NCBI RefSeq assembly: GCF_030269925.1
Contig: NC_085128.1
Span: forward strand, 11,596,501-11,660,500
Source of the DNA: Bombyx mori
Lineage: Eukaryota > Arthropoda > Insecta > Lepidoptera > Bombycidae
Direction: 5' to 3'
Length of the DNA stretch: 64,000 nucleotides
The notes under the pieces: model-generated
What the model saw: the letters and a program-made list of their open reading frames with translations, nothing else
What the model was told of the DNA's origin: nothing
Databases searched by the model: none
Shown: positions 1 to 10,228 of the stretch, piece after piece
Numbering within the stretch: the first letter of the stretch is position 1
Layout of the letters: the number at the start of each line of letters is the position of its first letter
Translations under genes and position numbers: made by a program

Positions 1-1
1 C

Positions 2-1273
2 GCTAGTGACGCTGAACGACCTGCGTCTACACATGCCGCGGTGTCGGGTGCTGCAGTGACCCGCTCCACCCCCGTACAGGCTCCAGCCACTAGGGCGGGC
101 CCGGGGCGAGACAGAGCCAAGCGGGGGGGCGGCGCTAACGCGAAGTGCACATCGCAAGCGCCTCAACCCCGTCCGCTGCCCCCGCCCCCGTCTAACATGG
201 ACGAGGGGTGGAATGTGGTGGCCCGGCGGGGTGCCAAGAGGGCCGTACCGACAGCTCCCCAAGTGGGTGGAGCACCGGCCACTGCGGCGTCTCAGGCTGC
301 TCCCCAACAGGGTCGAGCGCCTGTGGCCGCCAAGAAAAAGAAGATGAAGAAGAAGTCGTCGCGCGCGCCGCGGTCGGCGGCAGTGGTCTTAACGCTGCTG
401 CCGGCCGCCGAGGCCAAGGGCGTGTCATACGGAGATGTAGTCTCCCGGGCGCGCGCGGCTATTGATCTGGACGAGATCGGGGCGGGGGAGGGCCTCCGCT
501 GTAGGCTGACGGCCAATGGGGCCAAGCTGCTAGAGTGTCCCGGTGCCGATAGTTCCGGCATCGCGGAGCGTCTGGCGGCGAAGCTCCGTACGGTTCTGCC
601 TGAGGAAGAGGTTCGAGTGCACAGGCCGGTCAAAATGGCTGAATTGAGAGTGACCGGCCTGGACGACTGCACCACTAAGGATGAGGTGGCGGCGGCTATT
701 GCCGCCCGGGGCAACTGCGCCCTGGAGAATATAACTGTAGGCGAGCTGCGCCTCGGTTATACCGGGGCTGGCTCTGTTTGGGTGCGTTGCCCGGTAGAGG
801 CGGCCACCTCCTTGGCTGCTCCTCCGCCCGGTAGACCGTCGGGGGAACCGGGCAGGTTGCGCGTGGGCTGGATAGCGGCCCGCGTGCGCCTTCTCGAACC
901 ACGCGCCTGGCGGTGCCTCAGATGCTTCAGCACTGGGCACTGCCTCGCTAAATGCGCGAGTGCGGTTGACCGCAGCGGATTGTGCTTTCGCTGTGGTCAG
1001 CCTGGACACAAGGCGGCCGTGTGCTCGGCTGCGCCGCATTGCTTATTATGTGCGGCGGCCGGGCGCAAGGCTGACCACCGGGCCGGGGGCAAGGCCTGCC
1101 CTCCGGCCAGCAAGAATGCAGAACGAAATCGGCGCCGCCAAGCTAAGCGGCGTCAAAAGAAGCGGTTGGCCGGGGGAGCACCGGCCGGCACTTTGTCCCC
1201 CGCTGAGGCGTTCGCGCCCGATAGCGGGGGCAATGGAGTAGGGGAGGGAGCGATGGATGTGGTTCAGCCTTAA
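2..1273 (+). CDS. LINE ORF1, gag-like RNA-binding protein with CCHC knuckles (5' partial)
   Basis: The frame is open from the window edge, so the true start lies upstream; no convincing initiator is visible. The N-terminal part is basic and Pro/Ala-rich with a KKKKMKKKS tract. The C-terminal third has a zinc-knuckle series: CLRCFSTGHCLAKC, CFRCGQPGHKAAVC and a divergent CLLCAAAGRKADH..C. Such modules in R1-clade ORF1 proteins bind element RNA and help form the ribonucleoprotein. The stop codon overlaps the next ATG as TAATG at 1271-1275. Confidence 0.85.
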   Translation, partial: ASDAERPASTHAAVSGAAVTRSTPVQAPATRAGPGRDRAKRGGGANAKCTSQAPQPRPLPPPPSNMDEGWNVVARRGAKRAVPTAPQVGGAPATAASQAAPQQGRAPVAAKKKKMKKKSSRAPRSAAVVLTLLPAAEAKGVSYGDVVSRARAAIDLDEIGAGEGLRCRLTANGAKLLECPGADSSGIAERLAAKLRTVLPEEEVRVHRPVKMAELRVTGLDDCTTKDEVAAAIAARGNCALENITVGELRLGYTGAGSVWVRCPVEAATSLAAPPPGRPSGEPGRLRVGWIAARVRLLEPRAWRCLRCFSTGHCLAKCASAVDRSGLCFRCGQPGHKAAVCSAAPHCLLCAAAGRKADHRAGGKACPPASKNAERNRRRQAKRRQKKRLAGGAPAGTLSPAEAFAPDSGGNGVGEGAMDVVQP

Positions 1274-4200
1274 TGGATCACACCTATCGCTTCCTGCAGG
1301 GAAACTTGAACCACTCCGCTGGGGCTCAGGACATGTTGCTCCAGACCATGGCGGAGTGGTCAATTGACGTGGCTGTGGTCGCCGAGCCATACTTCGTTCC
1401 CCCAGCGGATGACTGTTGGTTTGGGGACGTTGATGGCTTGGCGGCCATACATATCAGAAGAACCGCGATGGTCCCCCCCCTGGCGATGGTGACCAGGGGC
1501 CCCGGGATCGTCGCGGTACAGTTAGAAAATATCGTCGTGATCGGGGTGTACTTTTCTCCGAATCGGCCTACCGTCGAGTTCGAGCGGTTCCTGGACGGGC
1601 TAGAGGTGATCGCTCGTCACCTCGCTCCCCGTTCAGTGATACTGGCGGGGGACTTCAATGCGAAGTCTGTCGCTTGGGGTTCCCCATTCACGGACGCTCG
1701 TGGTAGGCTGCTGGAGGAGTGGGCGGTCGCGGTCGGTCTCTGTATCGTTAATAGGGGCTCGATCGCGACTTGCGTGCGGTGGACGGGCGAGTCTATCGTG
1801 GACTTGACGTTCGCGAGCTCGCCCGTCGCACGGCGCATCCTCGGCTGGAGAGTGGTGGTGGGGGCGGAATCGTTGTCCGATCACCGGTATATCCGGTACG
1901 ATCTTTCTGCCCCTGCGCCGACGCCGGCTGCAGGTGCCCGCGGGGTTGACCCCCCGCAGAGTGCATCCCGGTCATTCCCTAGGTGGGCACTGAAGCTCCT
2001 GAACAGGGAGCTCCTGGTGGAGGCCTCTATGGTGGCGGCGTGGGCGCCCAAGCGCCCACAACCTGTCGATGTGGAAACCGAGGCCGAATGGTTCCGGGGC
2101 GCGATGCACCGCATATGTGATGCCTCGATGCCCCGGGTCGGCTCTCGGCACTCTGGACGGCGACAGTCGCCCTGGTGGTCGCCCGAAATTGCAAGACTGC
2201 GTGCGGTCTCCATTCGGGCGAGCCGCCGGTGCACTAGACACCGCCGTCGCCGCCGCCTGCGGCGCGACGAGCCCGTCGCGTTCGCGGAGGAGGAAGCTCG
2301 GCTGCACCGCGAATATCGCGCTGCGAAGGACGCCCTGCGGCTGGCCATCAGGCGGGCCAAGGAGCAGAACATGGAGAGACTCTTGGAGGCGCTCGAAGCG
2401 GATCCGTGGGGGAGCCCATACAAATTGGTACGCGGCAAGTTGCGCCCGTGGGCCCCCTCTATGACTGAGCGTCTCCAGCCCCAGCAGCTGCGGGACATCG
2501 TTTCGGCGTTGTTCCCGCAGGAGCGGGAGGGTTTTGTCCCTCCCGCTATGGGCGGGCCGTCTGACACCGTCGACGGCCAAGCTCCTGCTGAGGTGCCCCG
2601 TATTACGGAGGCAGAGCTCCGGGTGGCCGTTGTCAAGATGACTGCGAAAGACACGGCCCCCGGCCCGGACGGAGTCCACGGCCGGGTATTGGCCTTGGCC
2701 CTCGGTGCCCTGGGGGACCGGCTCCTTGAGCTATATAATGGCTGCTTGGAGTCGGGACGGTTTCCGTCGCTCTGGCGGACGGGTAGACTTGTGTTGTTGA
2801 GGAAGGAGGGGCGCCCGGTGGATACAGCCGCCGGATATCGTCCTATCGTGCTGCTGGACGAGGCGGGAAAATTGCTGGAACGTATTCTGGCTGCCCGCAT
2901 CGTTCGGCACCTGGTCGGGGTGGGGCCTGACCTGTCGGCGGAGCAGTACGGCTTCCGGGAGGGCCGTTCGACCGTGGATGCAATTCTTCGCGTGCGGTCC
3001 CTCTCGGACGAGGCCGTCTCTCGGGGTGGGGTGGCGCTGGCGGTGTCTCTTGACATCGCCAACGCATTTAACACTCTGCCCTGGACCGTGATAGGGGGGG
3101 CACTGGAGAGGCATGGAGTGCCCCTCTACCTCCGCCGGCTGGTTGGGTCCTATTTGGGGGCCAGGTCGGTCGTATGTACCGGGTACGGTGGGACCCTTCA
3201 TCGCTTTCCGGTCGTGCGTGGTGTTCCACAGGGGTCGGTTCTCGGCCCCCTCTTGTGGAATATCGGGTACGACTGGGTGCTGAGGGGCGCCCTCCTCCCG
3301 GGCCTCCGCGTTATTTGTTACGCGGACGACACGTTGGTCGTGGCCCGGGGGGATGATTTTAGGGAGTCTGCCCGTCTCGCCACAGCGGGAGTGGCCCTCG
3401 TCGTCGGAAGGATAAGGAGGCTGGGTCTCGACGTGGCGCTCAATAAATCCGAGGCTCTGTGGTTTCACGGGCCGCGGAGGGCGCCACCCGTTGACACCCA
3501 CATCGTGGTTGGAGGCGTCCGGATAGGGGTCGGGGTGCAGTTGAAGTACCTCGGCCTCGTGTTGGACAGCCGGTGGGCCTTTCGTGCTCACTTTGCGGAG
3601 CTGGTCCCCCGATTGATGGGGACGGCCGGTTCTTTGAGCCGGCTGCTCCCGAATATTGGGGGACCGGATCAGGTTGTGCGCCGTCTCTACGCGGGGGTGG
3701 TGCGATCGATGGCCCTGTACGGTGCACCTGTGTGGGCTGAGCCGCGCAACCGGGCCACTATGGCTCGGTTCCTGCGCCGGCCGCAGCGCACCGTTGCCAT
3801 CAGGGTCATCCGCGGATATCGCACCGTCTCCTTCGAGGCGGCGTGTGTTTTGGCGGGGACGCCGCCATGGGAGCTGGAGGCGGAGTCGCTCGCTGCCGAC
3901 TATCGGTGGCGCAGCGAGCTTCGTGCTCGGGGCGTGGCGCGTGTCCCCGAGAGTGAGCTGCGGGCGCGGAAGGCCCATTCTCGGCGGTCCGTGCTCGAGT
4001 CGTGGTCGAGGCGATTGGCCAACCCCACGTGGGGGCTACGGACCGTCGAGGCGGTTTACCCGGTCTTTGATGACTGGGTGAATCGTGGCGAGGGACGTCT
4101 CACCTTTCGTCTGGTGCAGGTGCTGACCGGGCACGGATGCTTCGGGAAGTACCTGCGCCGGATAGGGGCTGAGCCGACGACGAGGTGTCACCATTGTGGA

Positions 4201-4488
4201 CACGACCTGGACACGGCGGAGCATACGCTCGCTGTCTGCCCCGCTTGGGAGGTGCAGCGCCGTGTCCTGGTCGCAAAGATAGGACCTGACTTGTCGCTGC
4301 CTGGCGTCGTGGCGTCGATGCTTGGCAGCGATGAGTCATGGAAGGCTATGCTCGACTTCTGCGAGTGCACCATCTCGCAGAAGGAGGCGGCGGGGCGAGT
4401 GAGGGAAAGCTCTCCTCACTACGCAGAAACCCGCCGCCGCCGAGCAGGGGGTCGGGACCGGGGTCGTATCCGTGACCTGGCCCCCTAA
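1273..4488 (+). CDS. LINE ORF2, AP-endonuclease plus reverse transcriptase (1071 aa)
   Basis: The N-terminus is an apurinic-type endonuclease (QGNLNHS, later GDFNAKSVAWGS and SDHRYIRYDL). The reverse transcriptase follows, with KDTAPGPDGVHG, YRPIVLLDEAGKLLE, QYGFREGRSTVDAI, VSLDIANAFNTLPW, GVPQGSVLGPLLWN and the catalytic box ICYADDTLVVA. The C-terminal knuckle is CHHCGHDLDTAEHTLAVC. The LDIANAFNTLPW and GPLLWNIGYD signatures place it in the R1 clade. The protein should nick the target and prime reverse transcription from the nick. The ATG shares its A with the ORF1 stop, the stop-start arrangement described for silkworm SART1. No frameshift is seen. Confidence 0.92.
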   Translation: MDHTYRFLQGNLNHSAGAQDMLLQTMAEWSIDVAVVAEPYFVPPADDCWFGDVDGLAAIHIRRTAMVPPLAMVTRGPGIVAVQLENIVVIGVYFSPNRPTVEFERFLDGLEVIARHLAPRSVILAGDFNAKSVAWGSPFTDARGRLLEEWAVAVGLCIVNRGSIATCVRWTGESIVDLTFASSPVARRILGWRVVVGAESLSDHRYIRYDLSAPAPTPAAGARGVDPPQSASRSFPRWALKLLNRELLVEASMVAAWAPKRPQPVDVETEAEWFRGAMHRICDASMPRVGSRHSGRRQSPWWSPEIARLRAVSIRASRRCTRHRRRRRLRRDEPVAFAEEEARLHREYRAAKDALRLAIRRAKEQNMERLLEALEADPWGSPYKLVRGKLRPWAPSMTERLQPQQLRDIVSALFPQEREGFVPPAMGGPSDTVDGQAPAEVPRITEAELRVAVVKMTAKDTAPGPDGVHGRVLALALGALGDRLLELYNGCLESGRFPSLWRTGRLVLLRKEGRPVDTAAGYRPIVLLDEAGKLLERILAARIVRHLVGVGPDLSAEQYGFREGRSTVDAILRVRSLSDEAVSRGGVALAVSLDIANAFNTLPWTVIGGALERHGVPLYLRRLVGSYLGARSVVCTGYGGTLHRFPVVRGVPQGSVLGPLLWNIGYDWVLRGALLPGLRVICYADDTLVVARGDDFRESARLATAGVALVVGRIRRLGLDVALNKSEALWFHGPRRAPPVDTHIVVGGVRIGVGVQLKYLGLVLDSRWAFRAHFAELVPRLMGTAGSLSRLLPNIGGPDQVVRRLYAGVVRSMALYGAPVWAEPRNRATMARFLRRPQRTVAIRVIRGYRTVSFEAACVLAGTPPWELEAESLAADYRWRSELRARGVARVPESELRARKAHSRRSVLESWSRRLANPTWGLRTVEAVYPVFDDWVNRGEGRLTFRLVQVLTGHGCFGKYLRRIGAEPTTRCHHCGHDLDTAEHTLAVCPAWEVQRRVLVAKIGPDLSLPGVVASMLGSDESWKAMLDFCECTISQKEAAGRVRESSPHYAETRRRRAGGRDRGRIRDLAP

Positions 4489-4910
4489 GAGCTAGAGGTC
4501 CCACCCGTTTTGTGCGGGGAGGGACCCAGACGAGGGGTGGCGTGCTCTGCACGCTCACCCGCAATAGGAAGCCGGGTGATGGTAGACCGCGTTCCCCCGA
4601 CCGCTCTGGGGGAAGGTGTAACGCGGCGCCATCAAAGCGGGCTCTCGGCCCGCTGAACGAGGGAACCGGTGGTCGTTTCGCTGGCGGCCACCGGTCCGGC
4701 GTCCGTGGGACGGTGGGATGGATGTAATGTGCTCTGCGTCAACCCTGTCCCGCCGTTTCAATAGCCCCGACTGGGCTCCGGCCCGGTCCGAGGTAGGGCG
4801 CCGGTTGTGAGCGGCAGGAGTTTTTAGTGAGGTTCAACTCCCACATACCCCACCTGCCGCGCGGGTGGGGATCCGGCGATTTTCTCCTGTGGAAAAAAAA
4901 AAAAAAAAAA
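4489..4910 (+). other. 3' UTR and poly(A) of the R1-clade element
   Basis: GC-rich noncoding tail after the ORF2 stop, ending GATTTTCTCCTGTGG then A(18). An independent 5'-truncated copy of this tail is at 18300-18853, which confirms that it belongs to the element and not to the host. Confidence 0.8.
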
Positions 4911-5026
4911 TTGCTATGATAGTCCAGATTGTTGTGTGGATCCTATGGATTGCATTCAAGGATGCATTTGCAAAGTAGGATATGTGAGGAACGATGAAGG
5001 AGTTTGTGTTCGAGATGATTGTGATG
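4911..5026 (+). pseudogene. TIL exon A', split by R1 insertion (3' part only)
   Basis: Continues immediately after the R1 poly(A) with the coding sequence seen in exons A (58539) and A'' (63013): CYDSPDC, then IQGCICKVGYVRNDEGVC and the ending DDCD, followed by the donor GTACGT. The first part of the exon (acceptor, and the codons before CYDSPD) is absent here and would lie left of the element, outside the window. The remaining piece has no acceptor, so the exon cannot be spliced normally. Confidence 0.85.
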
Positions 5027-5276
5027 GTACGTACGTAATCTCTATGATTTTTATAAGCCGTGACCATTTTATAACTATTCTAAAATTAAATCACAAATAA
5101 TGTTACTTATTATTCACATAAATAAATATTAATTTGATTAATTATTAAATACTTTAAATTATGTATTTCATAATTAATTAATAGATTTTATTAAAAAGGA
5201 AAGTTACATTTTTTTATTTAATAGCATGCCTTATAGTAAGTGTATACCGTTGCTCGAAGACAATGTCAATGCCAAT

Positions 5277-5574
5277 GTGGTTTGTTATTTGTATTCTCGG
5301 GATATTATGCTCCGAACACATAAAAGTCAAACACACCAATTCAACAATATAATAATATAATATGTGTACAATGTTCTATTAAAAAGTAAAAAGAGTAAAC
5401 AAGTCGCCAGGCACTACAAGGCACCAATTAAAACTTAAATTATATTACGTTTTACAATCAACTTAAATCAACGCGCGCGAATCTCGCAGTATGACGTCAC
5501 GGGACACCTGCGCGTTCGGGAACTCCGATCGCATCCGATGACGCCCGAGTGCGACCGAATGTTGCACGCTACAC
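5277..5574. mobile_element. Small DNA-transposon-like insertion ending in a MITE arm
   Basis: The paralogous intron at 58981-59010 reads GCAATGCCAATAAAGTATC. Here about 300 bp interrupts it between CAATGCCAATG (about 5276) and CCAATAAAG (5574). The right 90 bp (about 5480-5572) matches the core and one arm of the MITE at 31683-31831, ending GTTGCACGCTAC. The left arm is missing, so this is a truncated or composite copy. The exact left border is uncertain. Confidence 0.55.
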
Positions 5575-5749
5575 CAATAAAGTATATTTATTATTGTTTA
5601 CTACTGGAAAGTAATAGGGCTGTGGGAGCGCAGTTTATAGTGAACTCCACTCAATTTCACTCTAAAGCCCAAAAAAATTTCTCAAAAAGAATGCACTGTT
5701 GATGAATGCCATAGTGCCTGATTAAAGAAAAAGTAGGTCTGCTCTGGTG

Positions 5750-6271
5750 TATAGCTAACCCCCGGTGAAGGTCAAGGGGCGACCTAAGGGGGTAGAGGCC
5801 GCGCGGCGCGCTACCAGCACTCTAGCGCGCCGCCAAGGAGTATCAATAATAGAGCGACCGGTTGGCGGTGTATCGCGCCCCGACCCGGCAGGCTGGTTCT
5901 GGTCCAGCGGGGTATTCCGGGATACCAGCGGCAGTGTCTGGGCGACCTAACGGGCTGCCGTACCGAGACGGCCGACGTTTCAGAGCCTTCGATTCGCCTC
6001 GAAGATTCCGTCGGCCGGGCGTCCTTGGGGTGAGCTGCGCCGTCTGGTTGTAGTGTTGACCGCGGTAACTCCCTTACCTCATCGGGGTTCTGTCCTCGGA
6101 GGGGATCGGACGCTTGGGCGAAGGGAGCAGGGGACTCATTTAGTGGGTAGGGCCCTGAAAACTTTCTTGGGCCCGTGGTCTCGCAGTCGCGGACCAGTTC
6201 CAGACACCCCGCGCGCCCCCTAGGCGCGGGGACCTAATAGGAGGTGCGGCTTCTGGTCCAAAAAAAAAAAA
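5750..6271 (+). mobile_element. 5'-truncated R1-type LINE tail (3' UTR only)
   Basis: GC-rich insert ending in a run of about 12 A. The paralogous intron at 59178 has CTCTGGTGCAAAGCC uninterrupted. Here it is split after CTCTGGTG (5749) and resumes as GGTGCAAAGCC (6272), giving a short GGTG target duplication. The block GGTTCTGGTCCAGCGGGGTA is shared with the R1-type tail at 47145. No coding sequence remains. Confidence 0.75.
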
Positions 6272-6385
6272 GGTGCAAAGCCAGAAAATATTATAACATA
6301 ATGGATTAACTATCTGGTCATATAAATGAATAATGCATTTGTATTCAAATTCAACCATTAATTTCTTTTACATTTTATTTATTAG

Positions 6386-6568
6386 ACTCATGCAATGGGG
6401 ATCCGAACGCTGTTGCTGGATGTGGAGTAAATTGTAACAGACATTGTTCTGATATCGGCAAAGAATGTCAAAGTTGTGCTGCTGTTTGCTACGAAGACGG
6501 CTGCGATTGTAAAGACGGATATTATTACGATGATAACATTAATAAATGTGTTTTACCCGAAGACTGCA
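6386..6568 (+). CDS. TIL exon B' (gene 1)
   Basis: Acceptor TTATTAG, donor GTAAGT; 183 bp, phase 1-1. Encodes a short TIL unit beginning SCNGDPNAVAGCGVNC and ending CVLPEDC. The paralogues B (59307) and B'' (63592) have 10 cysteines, but this copy has an eleventh (KECQSC), leaving one unpaired. The C5-C6 loop, where TIL inhibitors carry the reactive bond, is only AAV. Predicted secreted protease-inhibitor module. Confidence 0.85.
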
Positions 6569-6985
6569 GTAAGTTTGGATAATTTATTGAGTACAATTGT
6601 ATTTTTGTGGTCAATTTCGGAAAAATTTAATTTATACCGAATGTTTATTTAATGAAGTTTTTTTAAGTACTTTCATTACAAAACAATGGAATGAATATTT
6701 TTTTAAGAAAAAGCTGTGTCGTTACTGTTTTTGCATGTAAATATTTACCAAACGTTGACTCTCACAACAGTGGAGACTGGTCATATTTAGCATTGCTCGC
6801 TGTACGCGGAAAACAATCACATCAAAATTGAAAAAAAGAAGGAAAAATAGCGAAAATACAATAATTATATAAAAGCGTAAATAGAAATGGACATCGGCCA
6901 TAAGATAACACGAAAAGAAAGAGGAGCAGATTACGATGGGGAAAAGAAATAAATTAAAAACTAAGAAAATTATAGATGTCCTACC

Positions 6986-7112
6986 TTTTTTTTTTTATTG
7001 CCTTTGTAGGCAGACGGTCATACGGCCCACCTGAAGGTGAGTGGTTACTGTCGCCCATGGACTTCGGCAATGCCAGGGGCAGAGCCAAGCCGCTGCGTAC
7101 CGCAAAATACTA
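6986..7112 (-). mobile_element. CR1-type LINE 3' terminus, heavily 5'-truncated
   Basis: T-run then ATTGCCTTTGTAGGCAGACGG through GAGCCAAGCCGCTGCGTACCGC, matching the 3' end of the long minus-strand LINE at 23479. The paralogous intron near 59895 reads GATGTCCTATCTTATTAG without the insert, confirming insertion after the duplication of this intron. Confidence 0.75.
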
Positions 7113-7753
7113 TCTTATTTAGTTTATACTAGTTTACAGAATAAATGAATTAGAAAGAAATGAAGTAGACCTCAATATTTAACCTCGACTATATACCTAA
7201 CTATATAACTATAGCTCAATATTTAATATTTACCTCAATATTTAATAGTGTACATAAACATAATATGTATGAAACTGAAGTGTATTATTATTTATATACA
7301 CATCTGTTAATAACGAATGTATAGGATTTATATTACTAGAAAATTGTGTAAGAAGTAAAGATTTATAAAAATAAATTTAAACTTATAAAATTTAAAGTGA
7401 TCTTCTAGATCTTCTAATACTTCTACATCTTCTGTTACTAGACTGACTAATTTTAAAACAAATAACTATACATTTTCAGTATTGTATTTGTCGGAAATTT
7501 ATTTCTGTATAATTTTCTTCTGTATAATTTTCTGTAAAAGACAAAAAACGCAAATTCACAAATTTATTGGTAACCGATTTTTTATTGTAGAAACGTGATA
7601 AATATTACTTCATTTTTCTCTATACACCTTGTTTCTCGCTACACCCAGAAATACTAACAACGCAATACTAGAAATAACAAAATATTAATCTAATCACATT
7701 CACAACTTAAGTCACGAAACAAAACTAAAGATATAATGTTTTTTTTTTCTTAG

Positions 7754-7945
7754 CTCCTACTTGTGGTAATGATGAAGTCTACAATGATTGTATACAAGGG
7801 TACTGCCAACCGAAGAATTGTTCGGAAATAGGGAAACCCGTTGCTTGCCCAAGAATAGATCCCAAGAATTGCATCAAAGGGTGCTTGTGTAAAGAAGACT
7901 ACGTCAGAGCTGATAATGGAACGTGTATACCAAAAATCGACTGTC
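7754..7945 (+). CDS. TIL exon C' (gene 1)
   Basis: Acceptor TTTCTTAG, donor GTGAGT; 192 bp, phase 1-1. Canonical ten-cysteine TIL unit: TCGNDEVYNDC, GYCQPKNCSEIG, PVACPRIDPKNC, KGCLCKEDYVRADNGTC, IDC. Cys5-Cys6 loop PRIDPKN. Paralogue of exon C at 60304. Intact, and the last unbroken TIL exon before the serpin part. Confidence 0.88.
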
Positions 7946-8454
7946 GTGAGTACTTACAGTTATTAGTAAATATTTCATAATTTATTTAGAACTGTTCATC
8001 CTCACTGTTTTTCTATTCTCTTATTCCTCTCGTATGTATGTTATTATGACTGGTCTCCATTTAGACAGGCTTCGGATAGGACATTCTTACTTTTTTTTTG
8101 AAGCCAATTTCTATGTTATTGTCGGACATGGTTAGCCAACGTCGTATCGTAGATTTAATAATACGTCAAGACTTTATGACTCAGCTGTCTAATTTTTACG
8201 ATATTTTCAAACTAAAGAGTCAATTCATAGCTTAGCAATAACAGCCATCGATATATTGTGGTAATATATCGATGATAACAGCTGACACGCATGGATACCA
8301 AAATCCAAATTAAATCTTATATCTCAAACTGGGTATTTTTTGGTTTGTATGGAGTTTTGTGACTGCGGACTGCGGGTGGATGCATAAACTTAGTAAAATA
8401 AAGGCCAATTTACCACGGATTGTCTTATTGAATCTCCTATTATGAATTTTCAAG

Positions 8455-8636
8455 CATCCTGCGGTGGAGACAACAACGCTCGTTCCGGCTGCGGCTTGCA
8501 ATGTAGCGAACGGTGTGGCGATATCGGAAAAAGTCAAGACCATGTATTTTAATTTGCTATGACAATGCTTGCGATTGCAAAGAAGGATTTTACCTAAACG
8601 AGAATACAGGAAAATGCGTAAAACCAAACCAGTGCC
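8455..8636 (+). pseudogene. TIL exon D', one-base deletion and premature stop
   Basis: Acceptor TTTTCAAG and donor GTGAGT are kept, but the exon is 182 bp against 183 bp in the intact paralogue D (61305). The segment after GATATCGGAAAA is one base short and rewritten (AGTCAAGACCATGTATTTTAA), giving an in-frame TAA at about codon 33. Including it would end translation before the serpin. Because flanking phases are 1-1, skipping it joins exon C' to the serpin exon in frame. Confidence 0.85.
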
Positions 8637-9600
8637 GTGAGTATTTTCAGACGTAGATTGTAGTTTAGAAAATATACAATACTAGTAAACTAGAAAAAAA
8701 ACTTTAAAACTATTGACGCGCTTACATTTATAGTACTATGAACAAAACCTTCCATGGAGACCCAACCACAAGTGTACGTTACGTACGTACGTAAGTTTCA
8801 TCACAATTGGATCAACGGTTCGGGAATGCATAGAGGACAAACATTCATATTTATTTTAATATAATAATATGTACAGATTGTAATATGAAACGTTTAAGCT
8901 TTCAATACAGCCTTTCAACCAACCCGGACATTAAAGCATCAGTCGTTCTGACATTTATTAAACATATCTATCTTAATGACACCAACACCAGCCAGATACA
9001 AATAGTATAGCCAAAGAGATTTTATTACAAGCGAAATTACTTTTTCCCGAACCTATTAATATGAATTTATTTGTATCGTTGTGATAATATAAACAAAATG
9101 ACGTTTTCATTAAATAAGAATATTATGTATTGCAGTGCTACTCCTTTTAAAAACATTTGCCTAGATTAACGTTGAATTACCGTCAAAGAAATGATTTCCT
9201 AATTATTTAAGAAAAAATTTACAAGTACTCTATTGATATTAATCTTTTGTGTGAATATGTATGTGTGCGGATTTATATCTGGCTTTGTATTTGTGTGAAT
9301 ACGGATAAGGGAGTTCGTAATCATCCCATATTGATAATACTTATACTTTGTATGGTATGTGTAGTTTTGTGTATATATACTATGTTTAATTTATATACTG
9401 CCTTGTTATATATTGGGATATGTGTGTATGCCTAGTCTTGCCATAAATACTGAGACAAAGGAAAAAAAAATCTATTGCAAATAACATTTATTACTTTTAC
9501 AGTGTGTTAGTTTAATACATAACTATAAAACAATTTAAAGTATGAAAAGCTTATTCGAAGTGCGACGGTTGCATTGAATAAACGTGTATTTGATTTGCAG
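8637..9600 (+). other. Intron between the TIL part and the serpin part
   Basis: AT-rich with no conserved exon or transposon signature that I can recognise. The first roughly 180 bp are paralogous to sequence after exon D (61488 onward). Ends in the acceptor TTGATTTGCAG. Confidence 0.6.
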
Positions 9601-9686
9601 CTACTACCAATTCATCGGGAAATGTTGACCAATCCTTGGAAAAACTCCGCAGAGGAAACATGGCATTAGTTGGCCAGTTTCTTTGG
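9601..9686 (+). CDS. Serpin constant exon 1 (linker plus helix A start)
   Basis: Acceptor TTTGCAG, donor GTAATA; enters in phase 1 and leaves in phase 0. Encodes TTNSSGNVDQSLEKLRRGN then MALVGQFLW. The hydrophobic spacing fits the first serpin helix. It lacks a signal peptide, and the only internal ATG lies in the middle of the helix, so it is a downstream exon and not a gene start. Confidence 0.85.
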
Positions 9687-10228
9687 GTAATATTACTTAA
9701 TTTAATAAAAACTGTATTGTATGTAATGAAGCGGACTTGATAGTCAGGGAAGGAATCATAAACGTTGCTACTGAAAAATCATTTCTGGAAGTTAAACAAA
9801 TAAGCTAGCGCTCACGGTACCAAAGCCATGGTCCCGAAACTGAGCATAGAGTACAGTTCATCCACATTTTCTGAAACTAATATCTTAATCTACAGTGCAT
9901 TTACACAAACATTTTTTGCAGTCCTCAATGACAAAAAGTGATTGGTGCCCCTGGCATTGCTGATGGTACTAGTGACCATGACCACTGACAGAAAATCAGA
10001 CTAGTTTTGAAAGAAAGGAAAAAAAAAACAGATAAAATCTCGCTTAAACCAAATAATATTTCTGTATTTAAATTCTGAAATTTTGCAGGCACTTTAAAAA
10101 GCTATTTATTTAAAATATTAATATCTACTATACTCTCATATAATGTAATTTTTATTACATTTGAAACATATTGAAAAGGTAAAAAATGTTGGTATATTGT
10201 CTTTGATATTCATATTTTTTTCTTCTAG

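Larger units (their letters stand above)
1..4910 (+). mobile_element. R1-clade non-LTR retrotransposon, near complete, 5' end outside window
   Basis: Two overlapping ORFs (gag-like, then endonuclease/reverse transcriptase), a roughly 400-bp GC-rich 3' UTR and an 18-base A run at 4893-4910 are in the order typical of R1-clade LINEs. The A run abuts TTGCTATGATAG, which is the middle of a TIL exon whose complete paralogues lie at 58539 and 63013, so the element sits inside a coding exon. Base composition is far more GC-rich than the host introns. Both ORFs are uninterrupted as far as they are visible, suggesting a fairly young copy. The 5' end and left target-site duplicate are not in the window. 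Confidence 0.9.

Noticed and set aside
1881..3978. Large antisense ORFs across the R1 element
   Set aside because: They are shadows of the GC-rich ORF2; their Arg/Pro/Gly-rich composition matches no domain.
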